47,265 nt of DNA from Bacteroidota bacterium (GTDB lineage Bacteria > Bacteroidota > Ignavibacteria > UBA10030 > UBA8401). Shown in pieces: positions 1 through 6,829 of the stretch (the stretch's first letter is position 1; every line of letters starts with the position of its first letter). A program made the translations under genes and the position numbers. The stretch lies in assembly GCA_021796275.1 (NCBI GenBank), contig JAJYOI010000014.1:1-47265 (forward strand), read 5' to 3'. Below the pieces are notes generated by a model. It searched no databases, was not told the DNA's origin, and worked only from the letters and a program-made list of their open reading frames with translations.

Positions 1-627
1 ATCTCGCGCGTGTTTCTCCATCCAGATGAATTGGTTAGCAATGTCATCAAAATCTTGCGGTTCGTTATAGTCGGTCGCATAAATTACGTAAAACGGTTCT
101 GCCATATAGAGACCATCGAGCCACATTTGGTATGGATAAATTTTCTTATGCCAGAATCCGCCTTCGTGAGTTCTCGGCTGTTCCCGGAGCTGCTGGCGAA
201 GGACGCTCACTGCTTTTTTATACTTCGAAATGTCGGACACCTCAGAGGTGTCCGACATCTTAAAATTCAGAAGATAAAGCAACTGCCTTCCCGGAGCGAT
301 CAAATCAAGGCTGTAACTGTTTTGTTTATAAGTTTTTATTGTTCCGTCGTCTTTTAGAAAATAATCGAGGTTGCGTTGCATGTGCTCAAAATATTTTTTT
401 TCACCTGTGATTTGCCATAACTGATACAACGCCTCGAACATCACCGATTGATCGTAATTCCACTTTAGCTTTCTTTCATCCGGAAGTGCAAAGATGGTAT
501 CCGGGTTCATTTTCAAAAAGTTGTCAGCAATTTTGATCGCCCATGGTTCAGCATCACTCGCGGTGTTACCTGCGTGCGCCTGTGGGCACCATGAAACAAA
601 AATTACTATGAGGAAAAATTTAAGCAT
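1..627 (-). CDS. GH105 unsaturated galacturonyl/rhamnogalacturonyl hydrolase, C-terminus cut by window edge
   Basis: The start is the ATG at 627-625 and the frame stays open to base 1, giving 209 residues of an enzyme usually about 350-400 long. The protein begins with a short hydrophobic signal-like segment (MLKFFLIVIFVSW). It continues with family features of GH88/GH105 hydrolases: KWNYDQSVMFEALYQLW near residues 55-71 and GGFWHKKIYPYQMWLDGLYM near residues 155-174. GH105 enzymes remove unsaturated uronic acids from oligomers released by pectate or rhamnogalacturonan lyases, which fits the PL1 lyase 29 bp upstream in the same operon. A 29-bp palindrome is read through in frame at residues 124-133, where the family normally has a short turn (see the repeat at 230-258). 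Family assignment is secure; exact substrate (YteR-like or YesR-like) is not. Confidence 0.85.
   Translation of the reverse strand, partial: MLKFFLIVIFVSWCPQAHAGNTASDAEPWAIKIADNFLKMNPDTIFALPDERKLKWNYDQSVMFEALYQLWQITGEKKYFEHMQRNLDYFLKDDGTIKTYKQNSYSLDLIAPGRQLLYLLNFKMSDTSEVSDISKYKKAVSVLRQQLREQPRTHEGGFWHKKIYPYQMWLDGLYMAEPFYVIYATDYNEPQDFDDIANQFIWMEKHARD
230..258. repeat. 29-bp perfect palindrome inside the GH105 coding sequence
   Basis: Perfect 14-bp arms (ATGTCGGACACCTC and its complement) surround a single central base. It is translated in the GH105 frame as MSDTSEVSDI. The symmetry and its position in a surface turn suggest insertion of a short palindromic repeat, comparable in principle to the protein-coding palindromic elements known in Rickettsia. 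Only one copy is visible in this window, so multicopy status is not shown. Confidence 0.7.
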
Positions 628-656
628 GAAATAAATTTAGAATCTTCGATTGCGAA

Positions 657-2402
657 TCATCGCAAAAGCACAAGTTTGAGTAATTTCTGTTGGTCGCCCG
701 CACTCACTCTGCAAAAATAGACTCCGCTTCCCCATGTATCCGCAGAGATGGCAACAGTGTATTCACCTGCGACGCGCACACCTTCATCACGCACAGCGAT
801 TTTCCTGCCTAACACGTCAAATATTTCCAGAACGACGCGAACGCGCGAATCAATTCGGTAGCGAATTGTCGTTGAGGGGTTGAACGGATTCGGATAATTT
901 TGGAACAGTTCAAATTTTGATGGAATCGCTTTCCGTTCCGTCATTACCGACGTCGGTGTACCTGCAAGTTCATTCAGATATTCCTCCAACTTTGTGTATC
1001 CGCTTACGTCAACGAGATTGCCATCGGAAGGATCGTAGGGATTCAATCCGTGAGCTATTTCCCATTCATCCGGCATTCCGTCGTGATCGCTGTCGACAGG
1101 CGCTTGTGCGCTGTTCAGCACTGGCCAGCCACCAACATCAGTTTGTGAATCAATGATGCCATGAGGAACTGTCGTATCCAAGCCGTATTTTAGTTCATAC
1201 GCGTGCGTATGACCGCTGTATGTTGCCGTTCTGTGAGCAGCTTCGTAAACAATCCGCCGGTCAACTGTGTCGCGTTTCGGAAGTGTAGCTCCGGCATTTG
1301 CCAGAACCAGATCGTATGCTTGCTGAGGCGAATCGGTCGTTACTTGAGGAAAAGGAAACGGCGATAATGCTTTCGCAGAATCCATTCTGAATCCGGAATA
1401 TTGCGGGACAACACCTTTCCAATTATCGTTTGTAACAGCCGTATCGCCGTCCATATAGTTTCCCTCGATGTAAAACATTCCGGTCGAATCGCCTGAACCG
1501 TACGGATTGAAAATTCTATTCTTCACGCTCGATTTTGTTGCCGGTCCGTACTTGTAATAATTGTTGACAATATTGATGTGGCTTTCTTCGCCGCCGTATG
1601 AACTATTGAATCCCCAATTGTAGATAACGTTGTTGCGAAAATCGAGATTATCCGAATAGACCGTTCCCGATCCAGCCGGCGTCGGACCGGAGAAGCGGGG
1701 ATTTCGGCTCGAATGATTAGCAAGCAAATTGTGATGAAAGGTTGTATTAAATCCTCCCCAAATACCGCCATAGCCATGCGGCCCTTTTGGATCTTTATTA
1801 TTATAGAGACTCTCACTTATGATGCACCATTGAACAGTCGAGCTGTCATATCCATAAAATGAAAGCGACTCGTCAATGCTCCAACTTGCCGAGCAATGGT
1901 CAATGATAATATCTTTCTTATTGCGAGGCGTACTGCTGTATCCGTTCAGCGCATCGTCAATCGTCGTTCCCAAATCTCCGAACCGGCAGCGAATGAAGCG
2001 AACGATGACCTGATTGGCGCTGACATTGAGTGTGTAGTTACTCAAACAAATGCCATCGCCCGGTGCGGTCTGTCCTGCGATTGTAATGGAATCATTTCTA
2101 ATTTTCAGTGATGATTTGAGAGCAATTGTTCCCGACACACGAAACACGACAGTTCGTGCACCGCTCTGGTTCACTGCCCATCTCAATGTACCGATGACAT
2201 TGGTCGCAGTCGTATCGAACAACGTCGTCACCTCCAATACTTTTCCTCCACGCCCGCCTCGCGTGAACATTCCGCCTCCTTCCGCTTCAGGGAATGCGGG
2301 TTGAGAACCCCCTTGGGGTTGCTGACAATACATCACAGAAAAAGCAAAGAAAACAATCGTTGCCAGAGAAAAAATTATTATGAAGTGGTACCACTTTGTC
2401 AT
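657..2402 (-). CDS. Secreted PL1-family pectate lyase with T9SS C-terminal sorting domain
   Basis: This secreted lyase cleaves polygalacturonate by beta-elimination. From the start at 2402 (MTKWYHF, 581 residues) there is a hydrophobic signal segment at about 4-24. The PL1 entry motif FPEAEGGGMFTRGGRGG follows near 37-53, then beta-helix features IIIDHCSASWSIDESLSFYG near 165-184 and HHNLLANHSSRNPRFSG near 223-239. A DxDxDG calcium-binding linker (DSDHDGMPDEWE) lies near 437-448 and the T9SS tail (FELFQNYPNPFNPSTTIRY) starts near 497. A longer reading from the ATG at 2450 would begin inside the terminator hairpin at 2424-2459 and is unlikely. The unsaturated products match the GH105 gene that follows by 29 bp. 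Base and codon use look like its neighbours. Confidence 0.9.
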   Translation of the reverse strand: MTKWYHFIIIFSLATIVFFAFSVMYCQQPQGGSQPAFPEAEGGGMFTRGGRGGKVLEVTTLFDTTATNVIGTLRWAVNQSGARTVVFRVSGTIALKSSLKIRNDSITIAGQTAPGDGICLSNYTLNVSANQVIVRFIRCRFGDLGTTIDDALNGYSSTPRNKKDIIIDHCSASWSIDESLSFYGYDSSTVQWCIISESLYNNKDPKGPHGYGGIWGGFNTTFHHNLLANHSSRNPRFSGPTPAGSGTVYSDNLDFRNNVIYNWGFNSSYGGEESHINIVNNYYKYGPATKSSVKNRIFNPYGSGDSTGMFYIEGNYMDGDTAVTNDNWKGVVPQYSGFRMDSAKALSPFPFPQVTTDSPQQAYDLVLANAGATLPKRDTVDRRIVYEAAHRTATYSGHTHAYELKYGLDTTVPHGIIDSQTDVGGWPVLNSAQAPVDSDHDGMPDEWEIAHGLNPYDPSDGNLVDVSGYTKLEEYLNELAGTPTSVMTERKAIPSKFELFQNYPNPFNPSTTIRYRIDSRVRVVLEIFDVLGRKIAVRDEGVRVAGEYTVAISADTWGSGVYFCRVSAGDQQKLLKLVLLR

Positions 2403-2416
2403 AATCGTTCTGCAAT

Positions 2417-2459
2417 AAAAAAAGCTGAGGGGATGCAGAAACGCTTGCATCCTCTCAGC
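2417..2459 (-). terminator. Hairpin plus T7: intra-operon terminator/attenuator before the pectate lyase
   Basis: On the minus strand a 14-bp stem (GCTGAGAGGATGCA with TGCATCCCCTCAGC, one A-C mismatch, 8-nt loop) is followed at once by seven T residues. It lies between the stop of the 2468-4030 gene and the pectate lyase ATG at 2402, so the lyase starts 14 bp after the T-run. It has the form of a Rho-independent terminator that would partly uncouple PL1 and GH105 from the upstream operon genes. Confidence 0.8.
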
Positions 2460-2467
2460 GGCCTGCT

Positions 2468-4030
2468 TTACTTCAATAAAATCATGCGCTTCGTCTCAAC
2501 CGAATTTCCTGCTTGAACACGGTAGAAATAAACGCCTGAATTGAGTTCTGCGGCGTTAAAGTTCACCGTGTACGTACCGGGATTTTTTACCCCGCTGAAC
2601 AACGTCGCAGCTTCTTGTCCCAAAAGATTAAATACCTTGACGGTCACAAACGATCTGGCTGGTACGCCGAACTGAATGCTCGTTGACGGGTTGAACGGAT
2701 TCGGGAAGTTTTGGTCAACAAAAAATTGATGAGGAATCGGCGAATCTATTTGCTTCACTGCGGTTACTTTCAGGCTTCCGCCTTCGTACGAAATGCTGCC
2801 GTTCGGTCCCAATGTGAATGGGGTTGTGTTATCAAATTCTCCAGCTTTCAGGTGAAGTACTCCGTTGATCGTCGTCGCTTGTGAAAGCGCTACACCGGCG
2901 GCATTGTCAATTGTCAGGTCATTAACTGTTGCAGGCATCTGCGTTCCCGTTACTTGTGCGGCAGTGCCGTTGAATATATAGTTTGCCGCAGTATCGAAAT
3001 GATTGCCTTTATAAGCACCGCCTCGTTCTCCCGTGCACTGAACAACGTTGACTCCTGTCGGGTCACCGGTTGCCATTGTTGCCGTTGCGTTCACAATGAA
3101 ACTGCCTGTATTGTCAACAGGTATCTGAGATGTTCCCATCTCCAGCGCCGAACCGCCATCAATTACTACAGTTAATCCTCCGCTGAAGGTTACGTTGTTC
3201 AGAGCGAACGTATGTGTTGTGTTTCCGGTAAAAATTAACGCGTTGGCTTTTGTCGTTCCGCCGGAATTCTGTATCGTCGTATTCGAAATCTGAAAATCTC
3301 CGCCTAATTTCCATACAACATCCGGACCGCTGCCGCGGCTAACGCCAAAATTCCCTCCCGTGGCAATGATGTTCCCTTTCTGCGTAATGAGAACCACGGT
3401 CAAAGAATTCGATGTACCATTCGACGCAAATGCTCCGCCGGAAATTGTTACGTTACCGTTAATGGTCACTCTTGCTGTGTCAGGAGTTGTACCGTCAGGA
3501 GATTTTGGCGCGCACATTTGCCACCGGGCAAGGCCCGAGCTGTCAACACGAATATTTCCTCCAATCGTATTTCCCTTCCAGCCCAAATTAAGATTACTGG
3601 TTTGATTCGGACAGTTCCACTCGACATTGTAAAAGTTCTGATTTCCGTTCGACGGCGAACTGCCAACTACTCCTGTAATCAAACAGGTGGAACCCGAGTC
3701 CCATGTTGCTTTCGGAATATCTCCGCCATCAACAGCATGTTCGTACGTGCTTCCTGCAGCAAAATGAACCTGAGACGAATCGAATGTGCTGACAGTGTGG
3801 GTACTTTGATTGATGAGTTTGCCTGTAATATTTGCAGCCTCATCTATAATAAGAGAGTCCGTCGAAAGAACTGTTATTGTTTCCGAACCGGCCGGCACGT
3901 GCCCGCCAGCCCATGTTGAACCGACACTCCACTTGCCGCCTCCTGAGCCGTTCGTCGTTACTTGTGCAAAGGCAAACGCCGAACAGAAGAGCAAAAAATA
4001 AACTGCGCCAATCGTTTTCAGAAGTTTCAT
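2468..4030 (-). CDS. Secreted T9SS-sorted protein with G8-like N-terminal region, function unknown
   Basis: The ATG at 4030 (MKLLKTIGAVYFLL) is chosen because AGGAGG lies 8 bp in front of it; a frame start 30 bp earlier has no such site. The 520-residue product has a signal peptide ending near AFAFAQ. A segment with pattern KWSVGSTWAGGHVPAG resembles the start of G8 and related beta-rich domains of secreted FCB proteins. A long Thr/Asn/Gly-rich, probably beta-helical middle follows, and a T9SS sorting domain (FFVDQNFPNPFNPSTSIQF) near residue 433 onward, ending GVYFYRVQAGNSVETKRMIL. No catalytic motif was recognised. Its place between the FadL-like barrel and pectate lyase suggests a surface protein that binds or processes pectin, but that is inference. 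Confidence 0.8.
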   Translation of the reverse strand: MKLLKTIGAVYFLLFCSAFAFAQVTTNGSGGGKWSVGSTWAGGHVPAGSETITVLSTDSLIIDEAANITGKLINQSTHTVSTFDSSQVHFAAGSTYEHAVDGGDIPKATWDSGSTCLITGVVGSSPSNGNQNFYNVEWNCPNQTSNLNLGWKGNTIGGNIRVDSSGLARWQMCAPKSPDGTTPDTARVTINGNVTISGGAFASNGTSNSLTVVLITQKGNIIATGGNFGVSRGSGPDVVWKLGGDFQISNTTIQNSGGTTKANALIFTGNTTHTFALNNVTFSGGLTVVIDGGSALEMGTSQIPVDNTGSFIVNATATMATGDPTGVNVVQCTGERGGAYKGNHFDTAANYIFNGTAAQVTGTQMPATVNDLTIDNAAGVALSQATTINGVLHLKAGEFDNTTPFTLGPNGSISYEGGSLKVTAVKQIDSPIPHQFFVDQNFPNPFNPSTSIQFGVPARSFVTVKVFNLLGQEAATLFSGVKNPGTYTVNFNAAELNSGVYFYRVQAGNSVETKRMILLK

Positions 4031-4044
4031 GATACGCCTCCTAT

Positions 4045-4075
4045 AAAAAATGGTTAACAAGACTTATTGTTTAAC
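4045..4075 (-). terminator. Weak terminator-like hairpin upstream of the G8-like gene
   Basis: The minus strand forms GTTAAACAA / TTGTTAAC with one bulged base and a 6-nt loop, then CA and six T residues, just before the AGGAGG site of the gene starting at 4030. The stem is A/T rich, so it may act as a partial attenuator or have no effect. Confidence 0.4.
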
Positions 4076-4101
4076 TCTCTTCAGTTTTCGCTTCTTCGTT
4101 C

Positions 4102-5784
4102 CTACCATAGCGAGGGAATTTCATACGCAATATCTGCGACAAGTCCATTCCGGATTTCGCTGTTGAGATTCACGTTTGTCTGCCACAAATCGTCATACTT
4201 CATTCTTGAATATTCGTACGTCACGTTTAAATGAAAGCCCTCATAAAGAACTCCGCATCCTAAAGAATAAATAGAATAACTCACAGGATCGCCTTCAAGC
4301 GGATTTCCAGCTTCTTCAAACACTTCTGCCTGCTGCCGCACTCCTACGCGAAGCACGAGCCACGGAAGCGGCGTGTACTCTGCTCCGACATGAAAGAGTG
4401 AAGATGTGAGCCAGGGATTAGATTCATTTCCCGAAGCGTCGGTGTACACAGCGGAAGCGTACGACCGCAGCTCATATTCCAAACCGAGTGTAACATCCCG
4501 GGCGATGGCAAGTGAAATGCCTGCAGTGCCGCGCCACGGAAGCTGCATCTTATCCTCACCACTCACCGCTGACGAAGAAGAATACCCGGTGGTATCTGTC
4601 TTTATGATCGAATTAAATTTACGCGTAATTGTCGTCGGCGGCTTCGCTGAAATTCCTACACTGACATACTTTCCGCGATAAATGCCGCTGAGCGTGATCT
4701 CAGTTCCGCTGTAATCCGACGTTCCGGTTTTGGTAACATGATCATAAACAGAATCGAGGCGGAAGTACGACCGATAGAAAGTCAATGTGCCGCGTCCGAG
4801 ATGCTGTTCGTAGTCATCGGAGCTACCACTTAAAAGCAAGCCGCTGGCGCCGAGAGAAATCTTCCCGCCCAGCAATAAGGAAAGCGCCGCGCCGTACCCT
4901 TGAATCGCGCCGCTACGGGTGCGTAAAAACGATGACCAATTTGTCCGGAAAGGAGCCGAATCACTCGCAGGTAGCGCGACCGGAACCGGTCGCTCATTTC
5001 CGATTGACGGCGTCAACACATTGCTGTTTTGGTAATAGTGATCGAGGTCGGCATATTCAACAGCACCGACGCCGGCAACAAATTTTGCTTCCCCAATTGA
5101 AAACGGAATGCCAATCATTATTTGCACGGGAAGGCTTTTCGTTTTCAGATGCGACCAGTCCGGCCCGATGTTATCATAAGGACGTTGCACTGTGTCGCCG
5201 GCGTTAGGGTTTGTGACAATAATCGTATCTGAAGGATTGGGAATGCCGCCCGTAAGTCCTTCCATAAGCAAGCTGAAATTCGAATAATATTTCAGCGGAG
5301 AATAATGCTGAGCTTGATTTGTATTTGTATGCTGTTCAAGGCCTCCGATTGATACCTGCACATTTTTCAAGGACATGAGTACCGCCGGATTAATGAACAT
5401 GAGGCCCACATCATTCTGCAATCCAATTGCCGTACCGCCTGCTGCCCGCGATGCCGCCGATTGCAAAACGGTATGATCAACTCCCTGAAACGTGAGAGGA
5501 TCGTCGTAGCCTTGGGCGAAGGCAACATGGGGAAAAAGAAAGAAGTACATTACTGGCACACAAAATAAAAAAAACGTCATTCCCCAATGTCCCGCATCAA
5601 TAATAGCCATGAAAGAGCGGGATGCCGTATAGCGGCATTTTTGTCGGGAATCCACTCTTGGAATTTCAATCGAAGCAGGAACATTAGATTTCCGCTTTCG
5701 CGGGAATGACACGAATTTATTCTGGTCTTCAGAAAATATTTTTTTGTATGCCTTCAGTAATAAAAGGTAGCGTGTTCTCTTCAT
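4102..5784 (-). CDS. FadL/OMPP1-like outer-membrane beta-barrel with a repeat element in its N-terminus
   Basis: The predicted barrel begins after a signal peptide with YDDPLTFQGVDHTVLQSAASR, then GGTAIGLQNDVGLMFINPA, the 'few internal residues, N-P-A' signature of FadL/PorV-type outer-membrane proteins. Alternating beta strands run to an aromatic C-terminal residue (IPSLW), typical of Bam substrates. The ATG at 5784 overlaps the TGA of the preceding gene (ATGA), indicating translational coupling. However, a 135-bp GTCATTCCC-bounded element occupies residues 25-69, and the functional hydrophobic signal (FFLFCVPVMYFFLFPHVAFA) lies after it. A second possible start, the ATG at 5580, is made by the element's own terminal repeat. 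Substrate is unknown; context suggests uptake of pectin oligomers. Confidence 0.7.
   Translation of the reverse strand: MKRTRYLLLLKAYKKIFSEDQNKFVSFPRKRKSNVPASIEIPRVDSRQKCRYTASRSFMAIIDAGHWGMTFFLFCVPVMYFFLFPHVAFAQGYDDPLTFQGVDHTVLQSAASRAAGGTAIGLQNDVGLMFINPAVLMSLKNVQVSIGGLEQHTNTNQAQHYSPLKYYSNFSLLMEGLTGGIPNPSDTIIVTNPNAGDTVQRPYDNIGPDWSHLKTKSLPVQIMIGIPFSIGEAKFVAGVGAVEYADLDHYYQNSNVLTPSIGNERPVPVALPASDSAPFRTNWSSFLRTRSGAIQGYGAALSLLLGGKISLGASGLLLSGSSDDYEQHLGRGTLTFYRSYFRLDSVYDHVTKTGTSDYSGTEITLSGIYRGKYVSVGISAKPPTTITRKFNSIIKTDTTGYSSSSAVSGEDKMQLPWRGTAGISLAIARDVTLGLEYELRSYASAVYTDASGNESNPWLTSSLFHVGAEYTPLPWLVLRVGVRQQAEVFEEAGNPLEGDPVSYSIYSLGCGVLYEGFHLNVTYEYSRMKYDDLWQTNVNLNSEIRNGLVADIAYEIPSLW
5576..5710. repeat. 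135-bp non-autonomous repeat (MITE-like) with GTCATTCCC termini
   Basis: The unit is bounded by GTCATTCCC at 5576-5584 and its complement GGGAATGAC at 5702-5710. It contains an internal palindrome ATGCCG/CGGCAT at 5622-5638. It encodes no transposase. It belongs by appearance to the widespread 'CATTCCCGC...GCGGGAATG' intergenic repeats whose translation gives SFPRKRES-like peptides; here the peptide reads SFPRKRKSN. Its 135 bp is exactly 45 codons and it has no stop in the host frame, so the gene stays open through it. Confidence 0.75.
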
Positions 5785-6812
5785 TGTATTTCTGCTCCAA
5801 GGCTAATTCGTTGAGCATTTCCTAAGTACGCCCCCATCGAACCATAACTGTAATCGAGCGATAACTTCACCGATTCCACTGTTTGCTTAAAGCCGGCACC
5901 GAGTGTAAGCCCTTCGGTATCGTAATTGAATTTGTAGCCGGCCCGAAACGCAAACGTGCGTGCAAACTCGTATTCAATGCCGACATGTTCCTGCTGTGCA
6001 TAATCGTTCGGCTGGAAAAGATCGAACGCTACGCTCACCCTGTTTTCTCCGTCTGAAGAAAGAAAGAGACCGTCGTTGCCGATAATGTCTGCCGCCGTTC
6101 CGAATCTGAAAAGCAGCGGCGCTGCGCTCGCTTCCTTCGCGTACTGAATATCCGCTCCAAAATTTTGAACCGATGCGCCGAGCTGAATGGTTTTATATCC
6201 CGTGTTATACCGAACGCCGAAATCGAACAACAATCCGTCCGCCCATGTTTTCACATTTTCATAGACGCCTTGACTGACCATCGCTCTAATCATCTGGCCA
6301 TTAAATAATGATTCGTGCGCATATTTAATGCTGATGCCGGTTGAAAATCTGTCCGTCAGGCTGCGCGCATATGTCAGTCCTATAAGATAACTGAACGGCC
6401 GAAACGTTCTTCCCGTAAAACCCGGTTCGTCCGGATTTTTGATGTATGGACGGGCAACACTTGTTTCTTCAAATTCCCCAAAATCAACATACTGGATTTG
6501 TGCTCCAACGGCTCCCATATTCCCGAGAGAAGCGGCATAGGAAAGAGCGCCTTGCTGAGTGTCAAATAACCAGTCAATGTAAGTAGAGGACAATTCCTGA
6601 TTTCGAACCAACGCAACGCCGCTGGGATTCCAGAACACAGCTTCAGCGCCTGATGCCCACACGCTGTATGCATCACCTAACGCCGTAGCGCGGGCAACCG
6701 GCATGACGTGAAGAAATTGCATTGACGTGCTGCCGACTTTTTGTCCGAACGAAGTAACTGCCAGCGCACTCATCATGAAAAGCAGCCACAGAATTCTTTT
6801 AACGATTTTCAT
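5781..6812 (-). CDS. PorV/PorQ-family outer-membrane protein
   Basis: The 343-residue product starts at ATG 6812 (MKIVKRILWLLF) with a signal peptide ending near VTSFGQ; GAGGA lies about 10 bp upstream. A TTG start 21 bp earlier is also open but weaker. After the signal it shows the family pattern TSMQFLHVMPVARATALGDAYSVWASGAEAVFWNPSG, the N-terminal segment shared by PorV/PorQ proteins, followed by amphipathic strands of a barrel. PorV shuttles T9SS cargo from the translocon to the attachment complex. Many FCB genomes carry additional paralogues in substrate-specific operons, as here, sandwiched between a secreted T9SS-tailed protein and a FadL-like barrel. Whether this copy handles secretion or oligosaccharide uptake cannot be told from sequence. 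Confidence 0.75.
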   Translation of the reverse strand: MKIVKRILWLLFMMSALAVTSFGQKVGSTSMQFLHVMPVARATALGDAYSVWASGAEAVFWNPSGVALVRNQELSSTYIDWLFDTQQGALSYAASLGNMGAVGAQIQYVDFGEFEETSVARPYIKNPDEPGFTGRTFRPFSYLIGLTYARSLTDRFSTGISIKYAHESLFNGQMIRAMVSQGVYENVKTWADGLLFDFGVRYNTGYKTIQLGASVQNFGADIQYAKEASAAPLLFRFGTAADIIGNDGLFLSSDGENRVSVAFDLFQPNDYAQQEHVGIEYEFARTFAFRAGYKFNYDTEGLTLGAGFKQTVESVKLSLDYSYGSMGAYLGNAQRISLGAEIQ

Positions 6813-6829
6813 TGTATCCAAATCCTCAT

